A DNA stretch of 64,000 bases, from assembly GCA_016720075.1 (NCBI GenBank), contig JADJXW010000008.1:39734-103733 (forward strand). Direction: 5' to 3'. Shown piece after piece: positions 9,104-18,645 of the stretch. Each line of letters opens with the position of its first letter. Within the stretch, counting starts at the first letter, position 1. The DNA is from Pseudomonadota bacterium (GTDB lineage Bacteria > Pseudomonadota > Gammaproteobacteria > Steroidobacterales > Steroidobacteraceae). The notes below the pieces were generated by a model. It was not told where the DNA came from, did not search any database, and saw only the letters and a program-made list of their open reading frames with translations. The translations under genes were made by a program, and so were the position numbers.

Positions 9104-11277
9104 GGCGCTGGCGCGGCTACGGCTTCATCGCCGTCGCGGCGATCCTCGTCATCTCGGTGCTGCTGCTGCTGGCGCGCAGCGTCGAGAACTCCGCGCAGTT
9201 CAGCCGCTGGCAGCTGTGGATCCTGGGCGCCAACATCGCCGGCGTGATCGTGCTGGCCGTGCTGCTGGCGCGCAAGCTGCGGCAGCTGGTGCGCGATTAT
9301 CGCCACCATGTGCCCGGCTCGCGGCTCACCGCGCGCACCGTGGCCATGTTCGGCGCGCTGGTGGTGGTGCCGCTGCTGGTCATCTATCTCTTCTCGCTGG
9401 AATTCCTCAATCGCGGCATCGACAGCTGGTTCCGCGTCGAGATCAAGCAGGGCCTGGACGAGGCCGTGGTGCTGTCGCGCTCGGCGCTCGACCTGCGCAT
9501 GCGCGAGCAGGCGCGCCGCACCGAGGCGCTGGCGGCCTCGCTGCGCGAGTACTCCAACGCCGCGCTGGCCGCCGCGCTGGATGCCGAGCGGCGCACGGCG
9601 GCCGCGCGCGAACTGATCGCCTTCGGTCCGAATGGCGAGGTGATCGCCGCCAGCGTCGATGCACGGGAACTGCTGATCGATCCGCAGATTCCGCGCGAGA
9701 TGCTGATGCAGGTGCGCGGCAACCGACCCTACATGGGCCTCGAGCCGCTGAGCGATGGCGGCTATCTCATCTCCACGGCCGCGCCGATTCCGGATTTCGG
9801 GCCCGAGACCCGGCGGCGATTCCTCGTGGCGCGGCAGCTCCTGCCGCGCGAACTGGCGGATCTGGCCAACGCCGTGCAGCACGCCTACAACAACTACGGC
9901 GTGCTCTCGTATGTGCGCGAGCCGCTGAAATACCAGTTCCGGCTGGCGCTGACGCTGGTGCTGCTGCTGGCCATGCTGTCTGCGATCTATCTTGCGATCC
10001 GTTCGGCGCAGCTGCTCACCAAGCCCGTGCACGACCTCATCCAGGGCACGCGCGCGGTGGGCAAGGGTGATTTCGAGACGCGCCTGCCGCTGCCCTCGCG
10101 TGACGAAATGGGATTCCTGGTGCAGTCGTTCAACGACATGACCAAGCGCCTGCGCCGCGCCAGCGAGGAGGCCAACCGCAGCCGCCAGCTCATCGAGCTG
10201 GAGCGCGAGCGACTGGCGGTGATCCTGGGTGGACTTTCAACCGGCCTGCTGGTGGTGGATACGTCGCTGCGCCTGCGCATCGCCAACGAAGCAGCCGACT
10301 CCATCCTCGGCACGGAACTGGCGAGCCTCATCGGCGTCGAGCTGGGCCGGGTCGCCGAGGCACCGCCGCGCCTGGCCGAGTTCACTTCCCGCCTGCGTGC
10401 GCGGCTCACCGGCGAGGCGCGCGAGTGGCAGGATGAATTCGAGCTGCCGCCGGACCGGGTGCTGCGCGTGGCCTGCGCGCCGCTGGCCGATGCCGCCGGA
10501 GAGGCGGGCTACGTGGTGGTGTTCGATGACATCACGAGCCTGTTGCACGCGCAGCGCGATGCGGCGTGGGGCGAGGTGGCCCGGCGACTCGCGCACGAGA
10601 TCAGGAATCCGCTCACGCCCATCCAGCTGGCTGCCGAACGGCTGGGGCGCAGGCTGGCGGGCAAACTCTCGGGCGAGGATGCCGAGATCCTCGACCGTGC
10701 CACGCGGACCATCGTGCAGCAGGTGGAATCCATGAAGGGCATGGTCAATGCCTTCAGTGAATACGCCCGCGCCCCGGACCTGAAGCTCGCGCGGGTGGAC
10801 CTGAACGAGCTTGTCGCCGAGGCGGTGGAGCTCTATCGCGCACAGGAATCCGGCGCCGCGCTGGCGATGCAGATCGATGCGCGACTGCCGCCCCTGCTCG
10901 GTGATCGGGGCCGGCTGCGCCAGGTGCTGAACAACCTGATAGCCAACGGGCTGGAGGCCGTGGAGGGCGTTCCCGGGGGGCGGGTGACGGTGCAGACCCA
11001 AATGAACAGTGGACCGAAGGGCAATACTGCGGTCATCATGGTCACCGACAACGGACATGGATTCCGGCAAGAAATGCTCGCGCGGGTCTTCGAACCATAC
11101 GTGACGAGCAAGCCGAAGGGGACGGGTCTGGGTCTGGCCATCGTGAAGAAGATCGCCGAGGAACACGGCGGCAGCATCGAGGCAGACAACCGGCCCGAGG
11201 GGGGCGCGTTCGTACGCGTCGTACTACCGCTGACTGCGCTGCAGGAAGGGGCGCAGCCCGCAAGGGACATCGCATGA
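9085..11277 (+). CDS. ntrY: NtrY-type membrane sensor histidine kinase
   Basis: Inner-membrane histidine kinase of 730 residues. I chose the GTG at 9085, inside the previous gene's end, because it places the first hydrophobic segment right after a short basic N-terminus; longer readings upstream are out-of-frame rsmB/DUF4390 sequence. Order: three transmembrane segments (about 12-30, 43-62, 88-108), an extracytoplasmic sensor region, a fourth segment (near 295), HAMP, PAS, then HisKA with phosphoacceptor His504 in AHEIRNPLTPIQ and an ATPase domain with DNGHGF and GTGLGLAI. It overlaps ntrX by four bases. In other bacteria NtrY/NtrX respond to nitrogen or redox state; the signal here is unknown. 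Confidence 0.93.
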   Translation: MDIAPVRRWRGYGFIAVAAILVISVLLLLARSVENSAQFSRWQLWILGANIAGVIVLAVLLARKLRQLVRDYRHHVPGSRLTARTVAMFGALVVVPLLVIYLFSLEFLNRGIDSWFRVEIKQGLDEAVVLSRSALDLRMREQARRTEALAASLREYSNAALAAALDAERRTAAARELIAFGPNGEVIAASVDARELLIDPQIPREMLMQVRGNRPYMGLEPLSDGGYLISTAAPIPDFGPETRRRFLVARQLLPRELADLANAVQHAYNNYGVLSYVREPLKYQFRLALTLVLLLAMLSAIYLAIRSAQLLTKPVHDLIQGTRAVGKGDFETRLPLPSRDEMGFLVQSFNDMTKRLRRASEEANRSRQLIELERERLAVILGGLSTGLLVVDTSLRLRIANEAADSILGTELASLIGVELGRVAEAPPRLAEFTSRLRARLTGEAREWQDEFELPPDRVLRVACAPLADAAGEAGYVVVFDDITSLLHAQRDAAWGEVARRLAHEIRNPLTPIQLAAERLGRRLAGKLSGEDAEILDRATRTIVQQVESMKGMVNAFSEYARAPDLKLARVDLNELVAEAVELYRAQESGAALAMQIDARLPPLLGDRGRLRQVLNNLIANGLEAVEGVPGGRVTVQTQMNSGPKGNTAVIMVTDNGHGFRQEMLARVFEPYVTSKPKGTGLGLAIVKKIAEEHGGSIEADNRPEGGAFVRVVLPLTALQEGAQPARDIA

Positions 11278-12641
11278 GCACCGGCAAGATTCTGGTCGTG
11301 GACGACGAGGCTGACATCCGCGTCCTGCTGAAGGAAATCCTTTCAGACGAGGGCTACGAGGTCGATGTTGCGGCCAATGCCGGCCAGGCCCGCGCCTCGC
11401 GCGCAAAGACCACGCCGGACCTGGTGCTGCTCGACATCTGGATGCCCGATACCGATGGCATCACGCTGCTGCGCGAATGGTCCGTCGCCGGCAGTGGCGA
11501 TTGCCCGGTGGTGATGATGTCCGGCCATGGCACCGTCGAGACGGCCGTCGAGGCCACGCGACTGGGCGCCTTCGACTTCGTCGAGAAGCCGCTTTCGCTG
11601 GCCAAGCTGCTGCGCACCGTGGAGCGCGCCATGGACGCCGGCAAGAAGCGCCGCGTGACCACGCGTCCGCAGCTCGCGCCGCTGCTGGCCACCTTCGGCC
11701 GCAGCCGCATCGCGCAGCAGCTGCGCGATGAACTCACCCGCGTGGCGGCGCTCGACTCCTCGCTGCTGCTGGTGGGCGAGGCGGGCAGCGGGCGCGAGGC
11801 GCTCGCGCGCTTCACCCACGAAGCCGGGCCGCGCGCAGCACAGCGATTCGTCTCGCTCGTGGCGAGCGGAATCCCCGACGACAATCCGGAAGGCTTCCTG
11901 TTTGGCAGTGGCGTTGACGGCAACGCCACGCAGGGCGTGCTCGACCAGGCCCGCGGCGGCACGCTGTTCATCCAGGAAATCGAGGACCTCGCGCCGCGCG
12001 TGCAGCGGCTGCTGCTGGGCGTGGTCGAGACCGGCGCGTTCCATCGCGTCGGCGGCGCTGCGCCTGTGGCCTTCAACGCGCGCATCATCGCCACGGCGCA
12101 GCCGGGCGTCGAGGATCGCGCGGGCGCGACCGGCGGCCTGCGGCGCGACCTGCTCGCGCACCTGTCGGCCATGCTGGTGCGCGTACCGGCGCTGCGTGAA
12201 TACGCCGAAGACGTGCCGGACCTGCTGCGCTTCTATGTGGAGCGCATGGTCGACGCCGAGAAGCTGCCGCTGCGCCGATTCTCGGTGGCGGCGCAGAACC
12301 GGCTGCGCAACTACCCCTGGCCCGACAACCTGCGCGAGCTGCGTAGCCTGGTGCGGCGCATGCTGGTGCGCGGTGGCCCGGAAGAGATCCGGCTCGAGGA
12401 AATCGAAACCGAACTGGTCGCCAACGCGCCGCCCGACCTGCCGCTGGTGAAACAGGATCTTCTGGCCCTGCCGCTGCGCGAGGCGCGCGAGCAGTTCGAG
12501 CGCGCCTACCTGCAGCAGCAGCTGCTGCTGTGCAACGGCAAGGTGGGTCAGCTTGCCAAGCGCGTCGGCATGGAACGCACCCATCTGTACCGCAAGCTGC
12601 GGTCGCTGGGCGTGGAGTTCCGCCACACCGACGAGGAGTGA
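11274..12641 (+). CDS. ntrX: NtrX-type response regulator with degenerate AAA+ domain
   Basis: Response regulator of 455 residues: receiver domain with phospho-acceptor Asp54 (LVLLDIWMP), a central sigma-54-activator-like AAA+ domain and a C-terminal Fis-type helix-turn-helix (GKVGQLAKRVGMERTHLYRK). The AAA+ part keeps a Walker A-like GEAGSGRE. It lacks GAFTGA (the position reads FLFGSGVDGNATQG), and the Walker B aspartate is replaced by glutamine (GGTLFIQEIEDL instead of LDEI). It therefore probably does not remodel sigma-54 polymerase in the usual way and may act as a plain DNA-binding regulator. It is translated from an ATGA overlap with ntrY. Confidence 0.92.
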   Translation: MSTGKILVVDDEADIRVLLKEILSDEGYEVDVAANAGQARASRAKTTPDLVLLDIWMPDTDGITLLREWSVAGSGDCPVVMMSGHGTVETAVEATRLGAFDFVEKPLSLAKLLRTVERAMDAGKKRRVTTRPQLAPLLATFGRSRIAQQLRDELTRVAALDSSLLLVGEAGSGREALARFTHEAGPRAAQRFVSLVASGIPDDNPEGFLFGSGVDGNATQGVLDQARGGTLFIQEIEDLAPRVQRLLLGVVETGAFHRVGGAAPVAFNARIIATAQPGVEDRAGATGGLRRDLLAHLSAMLVRVPALREYAEDVPDLLRFYVERMVDAEKLPLRRFSVAAQNRLRNYPWPDNLRELRSLVRRMLVRGGPEEIRLEEIETELVANAPPDLPLVKQDLLALPLREAREQFERAYLQQQLLLCNGKVGQLAKRVGMERTHLYRKLRSLGVEFRHTDEE

Positions 12642-12675
12642 GCGGGCCGCCCGCGCGCCGCGCTTTCCGGAGCGC

Positions 12676-13809
12676 GTGCTCGGCGAGCATCGCGCGCGAT
12701 GGCTCGCAACCGTCGACGAAGCCTACGCCGCGATGCAGTGCCTGATCGCAGGCGCCCGCGCCCGGATCCGCTGCGAAACCTACCTGATGCGCGAGGACGG
12801 CCCCGCGCTGTGGCTGCGCGCCGCGCTGCTCGAGGCTCGCGCGCGCAATGTCGAGGTGTGGCTGCTGCTCGATGCCTTCGGCTCGGAGCAGGTCGGTGAG
12901 CCGTTCCTGAAGCCGCTGCGTGATGCCGGCGTGCATGTGGGGATCTTCAATCCCAAGCGGCTGCTGCGCCTTTCCTTCCGCAACCACCGCAAGCTGCTCG
13001 CCGTGGACGGCGCGTCGGCGATCGTCGGGGGCTTCAACATCGCGCCGGAATACGCCGGTGATGGCGTGCGCGAGGGCTGGTGCGACACGGGCATCAGCAT
13101 CACCGGGCCGGTGGTGCGCGAACTGGAGCACAGCTTCGATGAGCTGTGGCAGCTGGCGCCGTTCACGCCCTGGGTCATCCGCGCCTGGCGCGACGTCGCG
13201 GCGCTGCGGCCCGCCAGGCGCGACGCGCCGCCGGTGACGCTGCTGGTCAGCGGACCGGAACTGCACCGCAGCGCGCTGCGCCGAAGCCTGCGCTATGACC
13301 TGCACCGCGCGCGCGACGTGGCCATCGCCTCGGCCTACTTCCTGCCGTCCTCGCGCGTGCGGCGCATGATGTACCGGGTCGTCGAGCGCGGCGGACGCGT
13401 GCGCGTGCTGCTGGCGGGACGCAGCGACGTGCCGCTGGCGCAGCGCGCGGCCGAGCACCTGTACGCGCGACTGATGCGGCGGCGGGTGGCGCTGCACGAA
13501 TACCAGCCGCAGATCCTGCACGCGAAGCTGCTGGTCATGGATGACACCGTGTATGTCGGCAGCTGCAACCTGGACCGGCGCAGCCTGCACATCAATTTCG
13601 AGCTGCTGCTGCGCATGGAGTGGCCCGAGATCGCCGCCGACGCCCGCCAGTGGTACGAAGCGGCTCTGCAGCATTCGAAATCGCTGCAGCTGGCTCCTTG
13701 GAAAAGGGCGCGCGCCAGTGGTCGCCGCCTGCTGTCGTGGCTGGCGTACCTGCTGCTCTCGCGCGTGGATCCGCTGGTGGCGCGGCGCCGCTTCCGCGCC
13801 ATTTCCTGA
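12676..13809 (+). CDS. Phospholipase D family, cardiolipin synthase-like
   Basis: A two-HKD phospholipase-D protein resembling cardiolipin synthase ClsB, about 377 residues. The two catalytic motifs are HRKLLAVDGASAIVGGFN and HAKLLVMDDTVYVGSCNLD, both intact. It is likely membrane-associated and joins phosphatidylglycerol units to cardiolipin or a related lipid. The start is uncertain: GTG at 12676 is the first in-frame start after ntrX. A GTG overlapping the ntrX stop (12638, GTGA junction) reads MSGPPARRAF in another frame and would join the gene if one C were missing near 12668. It sits where trkA often follows ntrX in other genomes. Confidence 0.85.
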   Translation: MLGEHRARWLATVDEAYAAMQCLIAGARARIRCETYLMREDGPALWLRAALLEARARNVEVWLLLDAFGSEQVGEPFLKPLRDAGVHVGIFNPKRLLRLSFRNHRKLLAVDGASAIVGGFNIAPEYAGDGVREGWCDTGISITGPVVRELEHSFDELWQLAPFTPWVIRAWRDVAALRPARRDAPPVTLLVSGPELHRSALRRSLRYDLHRARDVAIASAYFLPSSRVRRMMYRVVERGGRVRVLLAGRSDVPLAQRAAEHLYARLMRRRVALHEYQPQILHAKLLVMDDTVYVGSCNLDRRSLHINFELLLRMEWPEIAADARQWYEAALQHSKSLQLAPWKRARASGRRLLSWLAYLLLSRVDPLVARRRFRAIS

Positions 13810-13844
13810 CGGCGCATCCCGCGCTCCGGCAGTCGCACCTGCCC

Positions 13845-13870
13845 GATACAAATCGATACAAGTTGTTACG
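13845..13870 (+). promoter_or_regulatory. RstA-like box before the DUF4397 lipoprotein
   Basis: Three near-repeats with a 10-base period: GATACAAATC, GATACAAGTT, GTTACGGTTG. On the minus strand this reads CGTAAC-N4-TGTATC-N4-TGTATC. The segment TACAAGTTGTTACG (13857-13870) matches the enterobacterial RstA box TACATNTNGTTACA in 10 of 12 fixed positions. It lies 76 bases before the start of the DUF4397 gene. Direct repeats with a 10-11-base period are how OmpR-family regulators bind. Confidence 0.6.
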
Positions 13871-13946
13871 GTTGTGAAACCACTTCACGACTGATGACTG
13901 GCATTGTGGCCCGCATTCGTTCCATCCCCTTTCACTGGAGAATGCA

Positions 13947-15302
13947 ATGCGCGCGACACGGATACTGGCGGTCACACTGCTCGCGGCGGCGCTGGCCGCC
14001 TGCAATGATTCGGACTCCGAACCCACGCCGCCGCAAACCAACGCGGTCGCCAAGCTGCGCGTGATCCACGCATCGCCGGACGCGCCGGCGGTGAATGTCT
14101 CTACGGCCGACGGCACGGTGCTCGCGAGCGACCTCGACTACGCGCGCTCGACCGGCACCTTCGATCTCGTCGCCGGCAACGTCAGCGTGAAGGTTGATGC
14201 CCGCCTGCCCGGCAACACCACTGCGACGGTGATCGGCCCGGCCACTCTGAACCTCGCGGCCAACACTTCGTACTCGGTGCTCGCAGTCGGTCGCGTCGCC
14301 GGCATAGAACCGCTGGTGATCTCGCAGCCCGCGACGCAGGTGCCCACGGGACAGATCCGGCTGCGCGTGGTGCATGCCGCGCCCGCGGCGCCCGCGGTCG
14401 ACGTGTACCTCACCTCGCCCACGGCCGACCTTGCCACCAGCACCGCGGCCGGTACGCTGGCGTTCAAGCAGGCGCTGGGCCCGGTGGAAGTCGTTGCTGG
14501 CAGCTACCGCGTACGCATCACGGCCGCGGGCAACCGCGCCGCGGTGGTGTTCGACTCGGGCACGCTGCCCATCGCGGCGGGCGCCAACCTGCTCGTGGCG
14601 GCCCTGGAAAACACCGAGACCGGCGCCGCGCCCGTCAAGCTGCTGGTGCATGACGGCTTCTCGAGCTCGATCGTGCGCGACGCGGCCACCCCCGCGGCGC
14701 TGCGCGTCGTGCATGCCTCGCCGGATGCGCCGGCTGTCGATGTGGTGGCCAACAACAACTTCGCGGCGCCGCTGGTCACGAACCTCGCCTTCCCGCAGGC
14801 CACTGGCTTCCTGAACGTGCCGCCGGCGACCTACAACGTGAAGGTGGCTGCCGCGGGCACGAACACCGCTGTCATCAACGCGGATCTCGCGCTGCAGGCC
14901 GCGGTGCGCTACACCGTGCTGGCGGTGAATCGCCTCGCGTCGATCGAGCCGCTGGTGGCCAGCGACGATGCCCGTCGCGTGGTCACCGCCGCCAAGGTGC
15001 GGATCATCCACGCATCGCCCACCGCCGCGAACGTCGACATCTATGTCACTGCTCCGGGCGCTTCGATCAGCTCGCTGACGCCCACGCTGGCCAACGTGGC
15101 GTTCAAGGTCAATACCGGCTTCCTGCAGCTGGCTCCCGGCAGCTACTCGGTGACGGTGACGCCGACCGGCACGAAGACGGCTGCGATCGGTCCGGCCGAC
15201 ATCACGGTGAATGGCGGCGGGCTCTACACCATCGTGGCACGGGATCCGCTGCCCGGTTCCGCCGCGCTGGGCCTGATCCTGCTCGACGACTTCGCTTCCT
15301 GA
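13947..15302 (+). CDS. Lipoprotein with four DUF4397 repeats
   Basis: Exported lipoprotein of 451 residues: signal peptide with lipobox ending at Cys19 (LAAC), then a short acidic/proline linker and four DUF4397 repeats, each opening with a version of VIHASPDAPAVNV (VVHAAPAAPAVDV, VVHASPDAPAVDV, IIHASPTAANVDI). DUF4397 is a beta-rich surface or periplasmic domain without a known biochemical activity. The gene stands alone, with an RstA-like box upstream and a strong intrinsic terminator just downstream, so it is probably a single-gene transcript under its own control. A ribosome site (CTGGAG) precedes the ATG. Confidence 0.9.
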   Translation: MRATRILAVTLLAAALAACNDSDSEPTPPQTNAVAKLRVIHASPDAPAVNVSTADGTVLASDLDYARSTGTFDLVAGNVSVKVDARLPGNTTATVIGPATLNLAANTSYSVLAVGRVAGIEPLVISQPATQVPTGQIRLRVVHAAPAAPAVDVYLTSPTADLATSTAAGTLAFKQALGPVEVVAGSYRVRITAAGNRAAVVFDSGTLPIAAGANLLVAALENTETGAAPVKLLVHDGFSSSIVRDAATPAALRVVHASPDAPAVDVVANNNFAAPLVTNLAFPQATGFLNVPPATYNVKVAAAGTNTAVINADLALQAAVRYTVLAVNRLASIEPLVASDDARRVVTAAKVRIIHASPTAANVDIYVTAPGASISSLTPTLANVAFKVNTGFLQLAPGSYSVTVTPTGTKTAAIGPADITVNGGGLYTIVARDPLPGSAALGLILLDDFAS

Positions 15303-15353
15303 CAGACTCCCGACCCCGCGCGCGCGGACCCTGCCGCGCGCACGGCACTCCAG

Positions 15354-15378
15354 GCCCCGTTGCGAGACGGGGCTTTTT

Positions 15379-15380
<2 letters not shown>
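15354..15380 (+). terminator. Rho-independent terminator after the DUF4397 gene
   Basis: Stem GCCCCGT (15354-15360) pairs perfectly with ACGGGGC (15367-15373) around a six-base loop and is followed by seven T (15374-15380). It is a textbook intrinsic terminator for the plus-strand gene ending at 15302. Its T-run overlaps the stop codon of the convergent ABC ATPase gene. Confidence 0.9.
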
Positions 15381-16096
<716 letters not shown>

Positions 16097-16104
<8 letters not shown>

Positions 16105-17299
16105 GGCGGATGGCGACCACCGGGTCCAGCCGCGCCGCGCGGCGCGCCGGCACGGCGGCGGCCACGGTGCCCGTGAGCGTTGCGATGGCCATGGCCAGCG
16201 GCACCAGCGTTGGCGCCACGGGGATGTAGAACAGCTTGGGCCCGAAGGTATTGAAAACCCACACCAGGCCGTACCCGGCGAAGGCACCGATGGCCGAGCC
16301 GGTCAGGCCCAGCACCGCACCCTGCACCAGGAACACCTTCAGCATCTGCTGCTGGCGCGTGCCCATTGCGCGCAGGATGCCGATCTCCCGCGTGCGCTGC
16401 ACGACGCTGATCGACAGCACGCTGGCGATGCCGAAGGCCACCGACACCGCGACGAAGAACGAGATCATCGCCGTGGACATGCTCTGCGAGCGCAGCGCGT
16501 TGACCAGCTGCGCGTTGGTGTCGAGCCAGCTCTCGGCCTTCAGGCCCGTTAGCGCGGCGATGCGGCGCGCGGCGTCCTGTGCCGTGAAGATGTCCTCGAC
16601 GGTGATGTCGATCACGGTGACGCCGCCCGGCAGATCGAGCAGAGACTGCGTCTGCTTCAGGTCGAGGTAGACATAGCGCTGGTCCAGCTCGCGCACGCCC
16701 AGCTCGAAGATGCCGGCGATGTTGAGCTGGGCCTCGCGGCCCAGGCCCGCCGCGAGGCGGAACTTGTCGCCTACCTTCAGGCCCAGGTCATCGGCCAGCA
16801 GCCGGCCGATCACGGCATCGCCGGCCCCCACTTTCAGCTGGCCGGCGACGATGTCCTCGGACAACGGGATGATGCGCTGGTAGCGGATGGGATCCATGCC
16901 GACCAGCGCCACGGATTCCACGGCATTGCCGCGCCGGGCAAAGGCCGGACCGGAGATCACCGGCGACACTGCCCGCACGCCGGGGAAGCCGTCGAGCACC
17001 GCCATCACCTGCTGCCAGTTGTTGATGGAGCGCAGGCGCTGCGCGCGGCGCGTCTCGAGCACCAGCCGCGTGGTGCCCGCCGGCAGCGGCGCGAGGCGAT
17101 TGATCTCGTCCGGCGCCTCGACCTTGATATGGGCCTGCGTGCCCAGCGTGCGCTCGACGATGTTGCCCTGCAGGCCGCGGATCAGCGCGACGATGAACAC
17201 GATGACCGAAACGCCGACCGCGATGCCGATCAGGATCAGCGTGGTCTGGGCGCGGCCCTCGCGCAGAAAGCGCAGCGCGATGGTGGATTCGATCCACAT
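16097..17299 (-). CDS. ABC transporter permease, LolE/MacB-like
   Basis: Inner-membrane permease of 400 residues with the type VII ABC layout: one N-terminal transmembrane segment (about 19-41), a periplasmic MacB_PCD domain of some 200 residues, and three C-terminal segments (FtsX domain, from about residue 270, including RTREIGILRAMGTRQQQ, the coupling region). It lies eight bases downstream of the adaptor gene and overlaps the ATPase gene, so the three form one operon. Only one permease is encoded, so it would act as a homodimer, as in MacB. Confidence 0.9.
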
Positions 17300-17307
17300 G
17301 GCCTGGG

Positions 17308-18552
17308 TCAGTCGAAATTCACGGGCAGCTCGCGCCGCGTGGCATCGACGCCCGCCGCGGGCAGCGCCTCGAGCCCGACGCGCACGCGATCGCCGGCGGC
17401 GACGCCCGTCACGCCGGCTGCGCCGGAGAGCACCTGATCACCGGACGCGACGCCTTCGAGCACCTCGCTCATCGCAAGGCCGGCAAGCCCCAGGCGAACC
17501 GGAACGCGCTGCAGATGTCCGTCGCGAACAGCCAGCACGGCGCGCGTGCCATCGGCCTCGAGCAGCAGCGCGTCGTTGGGCACGGCCAGAGCGCGCTCGC
17601 GCCGGCCGGTTTCCACGTTCACCGACACCGTCATGTCCTGGCGCAGGTAATCCGGCGGCGGATCGACCCGCAGCCGGATCGTCACGGTGCCGCGCGCGGC
17701 GTCCACGCCGGGCGCGATGTAGTTCACCACGCCGCGGAAGGGCCGGTCCGGCCACGCATCGGCAATGCACTGGGCCACCTGGCCCACGGCCAGTGCCGCC
17801 AGGTTCTTCTCGTCGACGGGGACTTCGATCTCGGTGTCGCCGCCGCGCGCGATCTCGAACAGCACGCGTCCCGGCTGCACCAGGTCGCCGGGTTCGGCGT
17901 TGCGGGTCAGCACGATGCCGGCGATGCCGGCGCGGATCACGGCCTTGGCGCGCTGCGCGCGGGCGGCGGCCACCTGTTCACGCAGCTGGATTTCGGCGGT
18001 GCTGCCCGGCGACGCCGCGTCGGCAGCCAGGCGTGCCTTGTCGGCCACCGCGCGCGCCACGGCTTCGGCCTCCTCGGCCTGTTCCAGTATTTCACGCGAG
18101 ACGAGCTGCCGCGCGAACAGGTCGGCGCGACGCTGGCGTTCCCGGCTGGCCTGGGCCAGCTGCGCTTCGGCCTGGCGAAGGCTTGCTGAAGACTGCGGTC
18201 GCGTCGAAGCCTGCAGTTCCCGCAGCGCGGCCTCGGCCTGACGCACGCGCGCCTCCAGGTCATCGGCGCGCAGCACCAGCAGCACATCGCCGGGCTTGAC
18301 CACATCGCCTTCCTTGACCCGGCGCTCGATGACCGTGCCGGTCACCTCGCTGCCCACCTGGACGCGCGAGGTGCTGATCACGCGCCCGGTGGCGACAACC
18401 ACCTGCACCAGAGGCCCGGCCTCGAGCCGATAGCCCGGCAACTGGGGACCGCGCAGCCGCGAGGCCAGCAGCAGCGCGACGAGAACCAGCAGCACGGCGG
18501 AGGCGATGACCCGTGGTCGCCGCCAGAAGGATGCATTGGACAGGATGGCCAT
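17308..18552 (-). CDS. Periplasmic adaptor protein, HlyD/MacA family
   Basis: Membrane-fusion/adaptor subunit of 414 residues: one N-terminal anchor (about 15-31), a barrel-sandwich hybrid interrupted by a long alpha-helical hairpin (about 98-195, rich in Ala, Glu and Arg), then a beta-barrel and a membrane-proximal domain. It heads the exporter operon; an outer-membrane channel (TolC type) is not encoded nearby. An RstA-like box lies 36 bases before its ATG, in the region shared with the divergent secreted-protein gene. Confidence 0.9.
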   Translation of the reverse strand: MAILSNASFWRRPRVIASAVLLVLVALLLASRLRGPQLPGYRLEAGPLVQVVVATGRVISTSRVQVGSEVTGTVIERRVKEGDVVKPGDVLLVLRADDLEARVRQAEAALRELQASTRPQSSASLRQAEAQLAQASRERQRRADLFARQLVSREILEQAEEAEAVARAVADKARLAADAASPGSTAEIQLREQVAAARAQRAKAVIRAGIAGIVLTRNAEPGDLVQPGRVLFEIARGGDTEIEVPVDEKNLAALAVGQVAQCIADAWPDRPFRGVVNYIAPGVDAARGTVTIRLRVDPPPDYLRQDMTVSVNVETGRRERALAVPNDALLLEADGTRAVLAVRDGHLQRVPVRLGLAGLAMSEVLEGVASGDQVLSGAAGVTGVAAGDRVRVGLEALPAAGVDATRRELPVNFD

Positions 18553-18587
18553 CGTCTAGGATCTTTCCACAGGGGTCACGATCGACA

Positions 18588-18603
18588 TGTAACGATTCGT
18601 ATC
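18588..18603 (-). promoter_or_regulatory. RstA-like box between exporter operon and secreted-protein gene
   Basis: TGTAAC-GATT-CGTATC, the same 10-base-period direct repeat seen at 13845 and 26339. It lies in the divergent intergenic region, 36 bases before the adaptor start and 43 bases before the ATG at 18646, so it could serve either direction. Confidence 0.5.
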
Positions 18604-18645
18604 GACATGCCACAGGAGCAACCGATCCCGCCAAGATATCACCCG

